Below are positions 1 to 6,701 of a stretch of 7,426 nucleotides of DNA, in pieces; position 1 is the first letter of the stretch, and each line of letters opens with the position of its first letter. The DNA is taken from contig NZ_JH605022.1 in the NCBI RefSeq assembly GCF_000250875.1, positions 5,502 to 12,927 of the forward strand, written 5' to 3'. The stretch is from Sutterella parvirubra YIT 11816. GTDB lineage: Bacteria > Pseudomonadota > Gammaproteobacteria > Burkholderiales > Burkholderiaceae_F. The translations under genes and the position numbers were made by a program. The notes under the pieces are model-generated. The model was given only the letters and a program-made list of their open reading frames with translations. It was not told where the DNA came from and did no database searches.

Positions 1-904
1 CGGCGCCGAATTCGTTCCCCTTCTTGCGGAGTTCTTCGCCCACGTCGTCATGGAGTTCCGTCGGGAAGGGACCTTCGCCGACGCGCGTGCAGTAGGCCTT
101 CGTGATGCCGAGGACGTAGTTCAACTGATGGGGGCCGACGCCCGCGCCCGCGCAGGCCGCGCCCGCGACCGTGTTCGAGCTCGTGACGTACGGGTACGTG
201 CCGTGGTCGATGTCGAGCATCGAACCCTGGGCGCCTTCGAAGAGGAACTGGCGGCCTTCGTCCATCTGTTCGTGAAGCGTTTCGGAGACGTCGCAGACCA
301 TCGGGCGGAGGCGTTCCGCGTAGGCGAGCGTGTCGGCGATCACCTTTTCGGGATCCAAGGGTTCGGCGCCGAGGAACTTCTCCAGCACGAAGTTGTGCAG
401 CTTCATCACCGCGCGGACCTGCTCGGCGAAGCGTTCCGGATGATAGAGATCGGCGACGCGCACCGTGCGGCGGGCGATCTTGTCTTCGTAGGCCGGGCCG
501 ATGCCGCGGCCGGTCGTGCCGATCTTCTTGTTGCCGAGCGAAGCTTCGCGGGCATGGTCGAGCGCGACGTGATACGGCATGATGAGCGGCGCGTTGGCGG
601 AGACGCGAAGGCGCTTTTCGACGTTGGGCACGCCCACGGCAATGAGTTCGTCGACTTCACGGAAGAACGCTTCCGGCGAGAACACGACGCCGTTGCCGAG
701 GTAGCAGACGCTGTCGGCATGCATGATGCCCGAGGGGATCAGGCGGAGGATGGTCTTCTTGCCGTTGATGACGAGCGTGTGACCCGCGTTGTGACCGCCG
801 TTGAAGCGCACGACGCCGTCGGCCTGCTCGGTGAGCCAGTCAACGATCTTGCCCTTGCCTTCGTCGCCCCACTGAGCGCCGATCACGACTACATTCTTGC
901 CCAT
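1..904 (-). CDS. purA: Adenylosuccinate synthetase, 3' end outside window
   Basis: PurA makes adenylosuccinate from IMP, aspartate and GTP, the first committed step from IMP to AMP, in the cytoplasm. The translated start [19 protein letters not shown] carries the family's N-terminal GTP/IMP-binding signature, with the catalytic Asp at residue 14. [10 protein letters not shown] follows, with catalytic His42. Near the middle is the second family signature, [15 protein letters not shown]. The visible part is 301 codons; family members are about 430 residues, so roughly 130 C-terminal residues are missing at the window edge. The ATG at 904-902 is chosen because it gives the canonical N terminus and has an AGGA ribosome-binding site 9 nt upstream. 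It is separated from the upstream DUF2065 gene by a terminator, so it is probably transcribed from its own promoter, though I could not identify convincing -35/-10 boxes. Nothing suggests damage. Confidence 0.97.
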   Translation of the reverse strand, partial: MGKNVVVIGAQWGDEGKGKIVDWLTEQADGVVRFNGGHNAGHTLVINGKKTILRLIPSGIMHADSVCYLGNGVVFSPEAFFREVDELIAVGVPNVEKRLRVSANAPLIMPYHVALDHAREASLGNKKIGTTGRGIGPAYEDKIARRTVRVADLYHPERFAEQVRAVMKLHNFVLEKFLGAEPLDPEKVIADTLAYAERLRPMVCDVSETLHEQMDEGRQFLFEGAQGSMLDIDHGTYPYVTSSNTVAGAACAGAGVGPHQLNYVLGITKAYCTRVGEGPFPTELHDDVGEELRKKGNEFGA

Positions 905-908
905 TTGT

Positions 909-966
909 GCAATTCCTATTGGGTTGGAAACAATTGCGGCCGCACTCACGAAGGAGCACGGCCGCA
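909..966 (-). promoter_or_regulatory. purA leader with overlapping, mutually exclusive inverted repeats
   Basis: Two inverted repeats share bases. GCAATT (909-914) can pair with AATTGC (932-937), a 6-bp stem with a 17-nt loop next to the purA ribosome-binding site. TGCGGCCG (935-942) can pair with CGGCCGCA (959-966), an 8-bp stem with a 16-nt loop. Both use 935-937, so an RNA could form one but not both, and the first would place the AGGA ribosome-binding site at its stem-loop junction. These pairings are seen directly; any regulatory role is inference. They could equally be operator half-sites or chance in GC-rich DNA. Confidence 0.3.
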
Positions 967-1073
967 CCGCAAGAATCCCGTTCAAACCGAAGGCCGGGCG
1001 ACATCGCCCGAAAAGTGGTTGCCTGCGGCATTCCGGGCCCTTCTGCGGCCGCCATGCCGTAAGCAGACACGAT

Positions 1074-1123
1074 AAAAAACCGGAATCACCGCCCCGACCT
1101 TTCGGGGCCGTCATGCCGGTTTT
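1074..1123 (-). terminator. Intrinsic terminator of the hflK-hflC-DUF2065 operon
   Basis: Read on the minus strand, an outer stem AAAACCGG (1123-1116) pairs with CCGGTTTT (1083-1076), and the T run extends to 1074. Inside it is a perfect 7-bp GC-rich hairpin GCCCCGA/TCGGGGC with a 4-nt loop (1091-1108). The last six bases of the outer arm are T, as in a Rho-independent terminator. It lies 83 bp after the DUF2065 stop, so it separates the hfl operon from purA. The outer A/T arms are nearly symmetric, but no gene reads toward it on the plus strand inside the window. Confidence 0.75.
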
Positions 1124-1205
1124 CGACTGCGCGTCTCTTACGGACAGACTTTAGCACGTGTACGGGCTCCTTTGCGCGCGGAACCCGGGTCGGCGAGGGG
1201 GCGTC

Positions 1206-1400
1206 TCACCACAAAACGAGCCAGACGAAGAAGAGTCCGGTCGCCAAAACGCCCGCGCCGAAGCGGCGGACCACTTCGGGCGGGAGCTTCGAGGCGGCCT
1301 CGGCCGCCTGCTGCCAGACCTTGGGGTTCATGAGGGGCAGGAGCCCCTCGATGATCATCACCCAGCCGGCGACGAGGAGGAAGAGTTCGCCTCCGGACAT
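1206..1400 (-). CDS. DUF2065 family small inner-membrane protein (YjeT-like)
   Basis: This 64-residue protein is almost all membrane: a hydrophobic segment at about 5-24, a short amphipathic linker with NPKVWQQ and KLPPEVVRRFG (25-48), and a second hydrophobic segment at about 47-64 ending in W. Size, two-helix layout and position just after hflC match the DUF2065/YjeT family of unknown function, which lies between hflC and purA in many proteobacteria. The start ATG directly follows the hflC stop (TAAATG, no gap) with only a weak purine stretch upstream, so translation is probably coupled to hflC. A role linked to HflKC-FtsH is suggested only by the conserved position. Confidence 0.9.
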   Translation of the reverse strand: MSGGELFLLVAGWVMIIEGLLPLMNPKVWQQAAEAASKLPPEVVRRFGAGVLATGLFFVWLVLW

Positions 1401-2276
1401 TTACTTCTTCGCCGCCGGGGCCTTCATGAAGTCGAAGAACTCCGCATCGGGGCTCACGACCATGACGTCGTTCTTTTCCGCAAAGCTCGAGCGGTAGGCT
1501 TCCAGCGACCGGTAGAAGCGCGCGAACTCCGGATCGCGGCCGAAGGCGTCGGCGTAGATCTTCGCGGCTTCGGCGTCGCCCGAACCCTTCACCTGCTGCG
1601 CGTCGCGGTAGGCCTCAGCGAGGATCACTTCGCTGCGGCGGTCGGCGTTCGCGCGGATGCGTTCGGCCTGCGCGGCGCCCTTGCTGCGTTCTTCCGAAGC
1701 GACGCGCTTGCGTTCGGCTTCCATGCGGCGGTAGACCGACTCGGAAATTTCCGGCGTGAAGTCGACGCGCTTCAGACGCACGTCGACGATTTCCATGCCG
1801 ACGTCGCGCACGCGGTCCTGCAGAAGGCTCGAAATTTCAACCATCGCCTTTTCGCGTTCGCTCGACGTGATCTGGTTGACGGTGCGCTTGTTGACCGAGA
1901 TGTTGAGCACGTCGCGAAGAAGCGCCGACAAGCGGTCCGCGGCGGCGCGCTCGCTCCCCTGGAAGGAAACCCAGTAGAGGCGCGGGTCGCCGATGCGCCA
2001 CTTGACGAACGTGTCGATCAGAAGGTTCTTCTTTTCGGACGTCTGCACGAGATCCGCCCCGGTGGCGTCCAACGTCAGGATGCGCTTGTCGAGGTAGACG
2101 ACGTTCTGCAAAGGCGGCGGAAGCTTCACGTGGATGCCGGGTTCGTTCACGACTTCCTTCAATTCACCCAACGCGAACACCATCGCGTACTCGCGTTCGT
2201 TCACGGTGTAGAGGCACATCCGTGCCGCGGCGCCCAAAACGAAGAGCGCGATCAAAAGGGAAACGCTGCGTTTCAT
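1401..2276 (-). CDS. hflC: HflC, SPFH-domain modulator of FtsH protease
   Basis: HflC pairs with HflK in a large inner-membrane assembly that encloses the AAA+ protease FtsH and tunes its turnover of membrane proteins. The protein has 291 residues. An uncleaved N-terminal membrane anchor lies at about 4-22 (SVSLLIALFVLGAAARM). The SPFH/Band 7 domain follows (about 23-190), with the usual YTVNEREYAMVFALGEL opening and PGIHVKLPPPLQNVVYLDKR. Then comes an Ala/Glu/Arg-rich coiled-coil (about 185-245) and the conserved RDPEFARFYRSLEAY segment near 247-261. The ATG at 2276-2274 has a GAGGAG ribosome-binding site about 8 nt upstream and starts 18 nt after the hflK stop. It is co-transcribed with hflK and the DUF2065 gene. 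Length and sequence look ordinary for the beta-proteobacterial family. Confidence 0.96.
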   Translation of the reverse strand: MKRSVSLLIALFVLGAAARMCLYTVNEREYAMVFALGELKEVVNEPGIHVKLPPPLQNVVYLDKRILTLDATGADLVQTSEKKNLLIDTFVKWRIGDPRLYWVSFQGSERAAADRLSALLRDVLNISVNKRTVNQITSSEREKAMVEISSLLQDRVRDVGMEIVDVRLKRVDFTPEISESVYRRMEAERKRVASEERSKGAAQAERIRANADRRSEVILAEAYRDAQQVKGSGDAEAAKIYADAFGRDPEFARFYRSLEAYRSSFAEKNDVMVVSPDAEFFDFMKAPAAKK

Positions 2277-2294
2277 GATTCTCGCTCCTCAGGT

Positions 2295-3887
2295 TCAGCG
2301 GACGCGGCTGCGCGGGTCGCGCAGGAGGTCGGCGGGAAGGGTCCCGCTCACGTTGTTGCTCGTCGCGGGCACGTTCGAGGTCCCCGTCGTGATCGTGTCG
2401 GCGGTGCTGGTGTTCCCCATCGAGCCCAAAGACCCGAGCGCGTTCTGCGACGCCACGTCCGTGTCGGAGTAGCCCGGCTCGGCCGCGCGCTTCGTGTCGC
2501 GGATCAGGCGGTCCAAGGGGAGATAGAGCAGGTTCGAGCCCGCCTTCTGATCAACGTAGACCTTGGTCACGTTCTGGTAGACGTCGCGCATGGCGTCGAC
2601 GTACATGCGGTCGCGCGTGACGGCGGGCGCCTTTTCGTACTCAGCCAGCACGCTCGCGAAGCGGTCGGCGTCGCCGCGCGCCGTCTCGACGACGCGCGCC
2701 TTGTAGGCTTCCGCCTCTTCGCGCAGTCGGCTCGCCGTACCTTCGGCCTTCGGGAGCACGGCGTTCATGTACGCCTCACCCAAGTTGATCGAACGTTCGC
2801 GGTCCTGCCCCGCCTTCACCGCGTCGTTGAAGGCGGCCTGCACCTGCTGCGGCGGCTGGGCGTTCTGGATGGCGACGCTCATCACCTCGATCCCGGTGCC
2901 GTAGCGGTCGAGCATGTCCTGCATCGAGTGCTTGACGGCTTCGGCGATTTCGGCCTTGGACTCAAAGAGGATGCTGTCCATGAGCTTGCGGCCGACCACT
3001 TCGCGCATCGCGGACTCCGCCGCCTGCACGACGCTCGTGTCGGGCGCGCGCGTGTTGAAGAGGTACGCCTTCGCGCCGTCCGGCTTGATGCGGTACTGCA
3101 CGGTGAACTGCACGTCGACGATGTTTTCGTCGTCGGTCAGCATCAGGGCTTCCTGAAGACGGTTCGAGCTCCCGCGCCCGCCGATTTCGGCCGTACGCAC
3201 GCTCGAGACGTCGACCAAGTCCACGGCCTGGAAGGGCGCGGGGAAGTGCCAACGGAAGCCCGGCATGGTCGATTCCGAGTAGCGCCCGAAGGTCGTCACG
3301 ATGCCGGTCTGGCCTTCGGGGACGATGTAGAAGCCGCTCGCGGCCCAGCCGACCACGAGGGCGGCAGTGAGGATGCCGGAGCCGAAGCGCGCGCCCTTCT
3401 GCGTCGGGCCGCGCATGCGTTCGCCCGCGCGCCGGAAGGCTTCGCGGCGCGCGTTGATCTCACGATCGAGCCGGGCCTGCTCTTCGCGCCAGTCGCGGGG
3501 CTCTTCGTCCCGCTCATCGCGCCCGGACCGGTACGAACGGTCCTCGCGGTCCTCTTCCTCGTCGTCGCGCGAGAAGTCGTCGCGGCTCTTCAACTGCGAG
3601 AGCGGATCGCGGCGGCCGCCGCGCTTGGGCTGACGTTCGCCCATGATCGACCCCATCATCTCGCGGAAGCGCTCCCAGAGCTGATCAAGGTCGTCCTCGG
3701 GACCGTTCCCGTCGCCGCCGTCGCGGTCGTTGCGGGCATGGCGGTCATTGCGCCCGTCGTCGCGGGCGTTGCGGTCGTTGCGTTCCTGACGGTCGTCGGC
3801 CTCATCGGCCCCGTCCGCCCTGCGATCCTTCTCGTTTTCGGGGGGCTCCTCGGAGCCTCGTCCCCAACGGGGGTCGTTCAGCGACAT
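2295..3887 (-). CDS. hflK: HflK, SPFH-domain modulator of FtsH, with enlarged charged N terminus
   Basis: HflK is the partner of HflC in the complex that surrounds FtsH. The chosen start (ATG 3887-3885) gives 530 residues beginning MSLNDPRWG, with GGAG 7 nt upstream; the open frame continues to an ATG at 4334, but that extension is not family-like. Regions: a hydrophilic, charged cytoplasmic segment at 1-168; one membrane helix at about 169-188; an SPFH/Band 7 domain from about 189, opening with PEGQTGIVTTFGRYSES and PGFRWHFPAPFQ; the typical TDDENIVDVQFTVQYRI at 251-267; NAQPPQQVQAAFNDAVKAGQ at 342-361; a coiled coil at about 360-425; and a Ser/Thr/Asn-rich tail from about 470. E. coli HflK is about 419 residues; most of the extra length is N-terminal, where RNDR recurs at 36-39, 46-49 and 52-55. 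Neither SPFH core nor helix shows damage. Confidence 0.95.
   Translation of the reverse strand: MSLNDPRWGRGSEEPPENEKDRRADGADEADDRQERNDRNARDDGRNDRHARNDRDGGDGNGPEDDLDQLWERFREMMGSIMGERQPKRGGRRDPLSQLKSRDDFSRDDEEEDREDRSYRSGRDERDEEPRDWREEQARLDREINARREAFRRAGERMRGPTQKGARFGSGILTAALVVGWAASGFYIVPEGQTGIVTTFGRYSESTMPGFRWHFPAPFQAVDLVDVSSVRTAEIGGRGSSNRLQEALMLTDDENIVDVQFTVQYRIKPDGAKAYLFNTRAPDTSVVQAAESAMREVVGRKLMDSILFESKAEIAEAVKHSMQDMLDRYGTGIEVMSVAIQNAQPPQQVQAAFNDAVKAGQDRERSINLGEAYMNAVLPKAEGTASRLREEAEAYKARVVETARGDADRFASVLAEYEKAPAVTRDRMYVDAMRDVYQNVTKVYVDQKAGSNLLYLPLDRLIRDTKRAAEPGYSDTDVASQNALGSLGSMGNTSTADTITTGTSNVPATSNNVSGTLPADLLRDPRSRVR
3723..3782 (-). repeat. 12-bp imperfect repeats in hflK coding the RNDR motif
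   Basis: On the plus strand the unit GCGGTCGTTGCG occurs at 3723-3734 and 3771-3782, with a one-base variant GCGGTCATTGCG at 3741-3752. Each reads in frame on the minus strand as Arg-Asn-Asp-Arg. Related shorter pieces (GCGGGCGTTGCG at 3762-3773, overlapping the last copy) lie between. The pattern suggests growth of a charged linker by slippage or recombination within the gene. Confidence 0.7.
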
Positions 3888-3966
3888 GTATTCACTCCAA
3901 TCGGTGCGCCGCTCTCGGCGGAAGCGCGGGTTCTCCCCAAAGCTTCCGGGCGGCGCGTATCCCGTG

Positions 3967-3972
3967 ATTCTA
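3967..3972 (-). promoter_or_regulatory. Probable -10 box for the hflK operon
   Basis: Read on the minus strand the bases are TAGAAT in the context TTTAGAATC, close to the sigma-70 -10 consensus and like many Burkholderiales promoters. It would start transcription around 3960, giving an hflK leader of roughly 70 nt. I see no good -35 hexamer at the 16-18 bp spacing, so an activator may be needed or the call may be wrong. Confidence 0.4.
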
Positions 3973-4250
3973 AAGGAGACGCGGGGCGGCTCCCGCCGAC
4001 CGGAAGCGTTTCCTTGCACCTTCGGACGGCCGAATCCTTCGGGAGTATCCCCAAGACGCACGCGCTTACACGCGCGCGGAATACCCCACACTCTCCCGTC
4101 AAAACCACGACAAACCCCAAAGACGCAAAAGAGGCGCCTGTTTTTGCCGACATCCTCAAAAACGCTTGAAAGCCCGGCGAAGATCCCACAAACGCCGTAA
4201 CTGTCGGTAAACTTCGGGGCCAAGGGTACCAACCCGTCTCTGTCGGCCTC

Positions 4251-4279
4251 TCTTTCCCGAAAGACACCTTTCGCGAAAG
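4251..4279. promoter_or_regulatory. Two tandem TTTC-NN-GAAA palindromes, candidate operator
   Basis: TCTTTCCCGAAAGA (4251-4264) and CCTTTCGCGAAAGA (4266/4267-4280) agree at 12 of 14 positions, and each is palindromic; the core CTTTCGCGAAAG (4268-4279) is a perfect 12-bp palindrome. Their centres are 16 bp apart and they end about 41 bp before the first start codon of the rightward operon. This is the shape of paired binding sites for a dimeric transcription factor. As RNA they could also form competing small hairpins, since CTTTCG (4268-4273) can pair with CGAAAG on either side (4258-4263 or 4274-4279). No regulator gene is in the window. Confidence 0.5.
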
Positions 4280-4320
4280 AACGCGACCGGCGCAACACAA
4301 AAAGAAAAGGGATTGTTGAT

Positions 4321-5028
4321 ATGACGACTTCCACTCAGCCGCAAGCGCCCGCTCATGACGACAAGGTCACGATCGGCGCCTACGTTTCTCTCATCTTCGC
4401 CATCGTCTTCTTCTCCGGCCTCTGCGCCACGAAGGAGTGGTGGGGCATCTTCGACTTCACGACCATGAACGGCAGCTTCGGCACGCTCGTCGCGTCGGTG
4501 GCCGACAAGGGCGGTGAACTCACGACCTCCATGGCCAACTTCCGCGGCAAGGGCGGCTCGGGCGCCATCGACGGCTTCATGTTCGCGCTCACGCTCGTGC
4601 CGACCGTCATGTTCGCGCTCGCGATGATCACGGTGTTCGAGCACTACGGTGCCCTGCGCGCCGCGCGTCAGATGCTCACCCCGATCCTCCGTCCGATCCT
4701 CGGTCTCCCGGGGTCGGCCACGCTCGCCCTCATCGCTTCGCTTCAGTCGACCGACGGCGGCGCCGCGCTCACCCGTCAGCTGAAGGACGCCAACGAACTC
4801 ACGGAAGACGAAGTGCACATCTTCGCCACCTTCCAGATGACGGCCGACGCCTGCATCACGAACTTCTTCAGCTCGGGCGCCGTGCTCTTCACGCTCACGG
4901 CCGCGGACGGCTCGCTCGCCGTTCCGGTTTCCCTGGGTCTGTGCCTCGGCGTGCTCCTGCTCGGCAAGGTCTTCGCCGCCAACCTGATGCGCCTCTTCCT
5001 CATCCGTTCCGCGAAGAAGGCCGCCTGA
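4321..5028 (+). CDS. YjiH-type gate-domain (nucleoside-recognition) inner-membrane protein
   Basis: A 235-residue integral membrane protein of the YjiH/SpmA-like group that carries the gate (nucleoside recognition) domain; members are presumed transporters or channel-like proteins with unknown substrates. Hydrophobic segments lie at about 18-36, 84-107, 128-142, 166-190 and 200-228, with a short polar N terminus. Family-like motifs are ILGLPGSATLALIASLQSTDGG at 126-147 and EVHIFATFQMTADACITNFF at 164-183. The length is close to that of E. coli YjiH. It is the first gene of a three-gene operon with a YjiG-type partner and an M20 peptidase. The start has AGGG about 9 nt upstream. The LPG...S-T-D-G-G motif is matched in the partner protein, suggesting a two-part pore built from related halves. 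Substrate is not known; a peptide or acylated amino acid is inferred from the peptidase. Confidence 0.85.
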   Translation: MTTSTQPQAPAHDDKVTIGAYVSLIFAIVFFSGLCATKEWWGIFDFTTMNGSFGTLVASVADKGGELTTSMANFRGKGGSGAIDGFMFALTLVPTVMFALAMITVFEHYGALRAARQMLTPILRPILGLPGSATLALIASLQSTDGGAALTRQLKDANELTEDEVHIFATFQMTADACITNFFSSGAVLFTLTAADGSLAVPVSLGLCLGVLLLGKVFAANLMRLFLIRSAKKAA

Positions 5029-5083
5029 TCAGGCCCCCATTGAAACGACGCAACCAGATTCACTGATTCAAGGAAATAAGAAA

Positions 5084-5560
5084 ATGTCCGGACATCCCAA
5101 TGCCAAGCCGATGGTCACCGACGTCTTCGTCAAGGGCGCCGTTCAGGGTTGGGGCATCGCCACGAGCTCCACGATCCCGAACGTCCTGATGGCCTTCGTC
5201 ATCATCAAGATCCTCCAGCACTCGGGCCTGCTCGCCCTCATCGGCACGGCCTTCAGCCCGATCATGAGCGTCTTCGGCCTCCCGGGTGAAGCCGCCACGG
5301 TTCTTCTGGGCGGCTGGATGTCGATGGGCGGCGGCGTCGGCGTTGCCGTCGCGCTCTTCGACCAGGGCGCCATCAACGGCACGCACATCGCCATCCTCAC
5401 GCCCGCGATCTACCTCATGGGCTCGCAGGTCCAGTACATGGGCCGCTGCCTCGGCGTCATCGGCATCACCGGCCGCATGATCCCGCTCATCATGGCGGTG
5501 CCCATCATCACGGCCTTCATCTCGCTCTTCGTGATGCGCCTCCTCGTTCTGGGGTCCTAA
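5084..5560 (+). CDS. YjiG-type gate-domain (nucleoside-recognition) inner-membrane protein
   Basis: A 158-residue membrane protein of the YjiG/SpmB-like group, the usual partner of YjiH-type proteins. It has hydrophobic segments at about 31-56, 64-78, 83-92, 100-114 and 132-155. Key motifs are SPIMSVFGLPGEAATVLLGG at 58-77, SMGGGVGVAVALFDQGA at 80-96, and LMGSQVQYMGRCLGV at 111-125. Its start is 55 nt after the YjiH stop and has AAGGA about 9-10 nt upstream. Only 3 nt separate its stop from the peptidase start, so the two are probably translationally coupled. The Gly-Leu-Pro-Gly to Gly-Gly stretch aligns with the same stretch in the YjiH-type protein, with Gly82 where the partner has Asp145. 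Transport as a heteromer is an inference from constant pairing in other genomes. Confidence 0.85.
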   Translation: MSGHPNAKPMVTDVFVKGAVQGWGIATSSTIPNVLMAFVIIKILQHSGLLALIGTAFSPIMSVFGLPGEAATVLLGGWMSMGGGVGVAVALFDQGAINGTHIAILTPAIYLMGSQVQYMGRCLGVIGITGRMIPLIMAVPIITAFISLFVMRLLVLGS

Positions 5561-5563
5561 GTC

Positions 5564-6679
5564 ATGACGATGCTTCAGGAATACCTCAAGGATCTCGAGC
5601 CGCTCGTCAACCTCGACTGCGGCACGCACAACCAGGCGGGCGTCACCCGCGCCGCCGAGATCATGAAGGGCTACTTCGAGTCGATCGGCTTCACGTGCGA
5701 AATCATCGACCTCGGCCCCACGGTGGGTAAGGGCCTCCTTGCCCGCAACAAGCCCGAGGCCGACCACTACGACGTGATGCTGAACGGCCACCTCGACACC
5801 GTCTTCGAAGACGGCACGGCGGCGGCGCGTCCGCTCCGCGTCGAAGGCGACCGCGCCTACGGTCCCGGCTGCTCCGACTGCAAGGGCGGCGTGCTTGCGG
5901 CCTACTACGCCTGCAAGTACGCCCGCAAGGAAGACCTCGACCGTCTTTCGATCTGCTGCGCCTTCAACCCCGACGAAGAAACGGGCTCGAAGGCCTCGAC
6001 GAAGTGGCTCTGCGAGCACGGCAAGCGCGCGAAGAACGTCCTCGTTCTCGAAGCCGCGCGCGCCGGCGGTGAGCTCGTCCGCTCCCGCAAGGGCGTGGGC
6101 ACGTACCAGGTGACCTTCCACGGCGTTGCGGCCCACGCGGGCAACAACCCCTACGACGGCGCCAACGCCAACGTCGCCGCGATGCGCTTCGCGCTCGCCG
6201 CGTACGAGCTCGCCGACCGCGAACTCGGCACGACGGTCAACCCCGGCGTCATCAAGGGCGGCAGCGCCTCGAACGTGATTCCCGAACTCTGCACGGTCGA
6301 CATCGACACGCGCTACTGGTTCGACGAACACTGGGTCGAGCTCGACAAGAAGCTCCGCGAACTCGCTGAGAAGACCTGGGCCGAAGGCGTCACGCAGGAG
6401 ATCGCCTTGAAGGGCCGCTCCCCCGCGATGCCGCTCTCGGAAGACACGAAGGAACTCGTGGCGAAGATCACCGAAGCGGCCCGCCTCGAAGGCTTTGAAG
6501 CCAAGTGGGTGGACGCGGGCGGCGGCTCGGACGGCAACCACATCGCCGAAATGCGCGTGCCCGTCATCGACGGCTGCGCGCCGGCGGGCGGCGGCTTCCA
6601 CTGCGACAAGGAGTTCCTGCGCCTCGACACCGTCGAAGAACGCATCCGCATGGTTTCGCGCTTCTTCACGCTGATCTAA
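5564..6679 (+). CDS. M20 family metallopeptidase (CPG2/ArgE/DapE-like)
   Basis: A 371-residue cytosolic zinc hydrolase, with no signal peptide or membrane segment. M20 enzymes use two zincs to cut C-terminal amino acids, dipeptides or N-acyl groups. All key residues are visible: GHLDTV (His76 ligand, Asp78), GPGCSDCKGG (bridging Asp105), PDEETGS (general base Glu138, ligand Glu139), LEAARAG (Glu163 ligand) and GGGFHCDKEF (His346 ligand). The lid/dimerisation domain runs from about 177 to 290, with VAAHAGNNP (His191), GGSASNVIPE (Asn237) and DTR (Arg250). The Glu163-AARAGGELV-RKG pattern resembles carboxypeptidase G2-type members. The ATG at 5564 follows the YjiG stop by 3 nt, with GGGG about 10 nt upstream; a second ATG at 5570 is also possible. 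Six cysteines sit beside active-site motifs (103, 106, 131, 132, 338, 347), which is unusual. The substrate cannot be read from sequence; context suggests it acts on what YjiH/YjiG import. Confidence 0.92.
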   Translation: MTMLQEYLKDLEPLVNLDCGTHNQAGVTRAAEIMKGYFESIGFTCEIIDLGPTVGKGLLARNKPEADHYDVMLNGHLDTVFEDGTAAARPLRVEGDRAYGPGCSDCKGGVLAAYYACKYARKEDLDRLSICCAFNPDEETGSKASTKWLCEHGKRAKNVLVLEAARAGGELVRSRKGVGTYQVTFHGVAAHAGNNPYDGANANVAAMRFALAAYELADRELGTTVNPGVIKGGSASNVIPELCTVDIDTRYWFDEHWVELDKKLRELAEKTWAEGVTQEIALKGRSPAMPLSEDTKELVAKITEAARLEGFEAKWVDAGGGSDGNHIAEMRVPVIDGCAPAGGGFHCDKEFLRLDTVEERIRMVSRFFTLI

Positions 6680-6701
6680 GAGGGAACCTCTTCCTTTGAA
6701 C

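Larger units (their letters stand above)
905..1205. other. Intergenic region between DUF2065 gene and purA, no gene found
   Basis: This 301-bp stretch holds the operon terminator (1074-1123), a short perfect hairpin CGGGCGA/TCGCCCG (995-1001 and 1004-1010) and the purA leader repeats. I found no reading frame with a recognisable product. In many Burkholderiales hisZ sits at this place; neither it nor an obvious remnant is visible here. 1124-1205 shows nothing I can name. Confidence 0.6.
3888..4320. other. Divergent intergenic region between hflK and the yjiH-like operon, no gene found
   Basis: This 433-bp region separates two divergent operons. It holds the putative hflK -10 box (3967-3972), a GC-rich inverted repeat CGCGC/GCGCG around 4070, a TTGAAA hexamer at 4166-4171, a TAAACT hexamer at 4208-4213 that could be a -10 for the rightward operon without a clear -35, and two tandem palindromes (4251-4279). 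Reading frames are open across it on the minus strand but translate to low-complexity sequence with no family features, so I call no gene. The other gene usually found upstream of hflK, hflX, is not here. Confidence 0.55.

Noticed and set aside
995..1010. CGGGCGA-CA-TCGCCCG hairpin as a second terminator
   Set aside because: Only a 2-nt loop and no T run on either strand, other than AAAA on the plus side; better seen as a chance GC palindrome in the purA leader.
50..1075. A 341-codon open frame on the plus strand opposite purA
   Set aside because: It is antisense to a canonical purA and has no recognisable motif; composition matches a reverse-frame shadow.
3720..3790. Possible CRISPR-like or tandem repeat array
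   Set aside because: The repeats are 12 bp, imperfect, irregularly spaced, in frame inside hflK and explained by the protein motif RNDR.
1158..4169. A 1003-codon open frame on the plus strand, opposite hflK, hflC and the DUF2065 gene
   Set aside because: It is antisense to three well-recognised genes and crosses their intergenic regions. Its product is rich in His, Arg, Val and Ala with no family motifs, as expected when a strongly GC-biased gene is read backwards.
3888..4334. N-terminal extension of HflK to an ATG at 4334
   Set aside because: The family start MSLNDPRWG at 3887 has a good ribosome-binding site; the extension is not family-like, would overlap the start of the divergent gene and would cover the candidate promoter and operator.
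5060..6601. A 513-codon open frame on the minus strand opposite yjiG and the M20 gene
   Set aside because: The plus strand carries complete family motifs and operon spacing; the minus product is Ala/Asp/Glu/Arg/His low-complexity sequence without domains.
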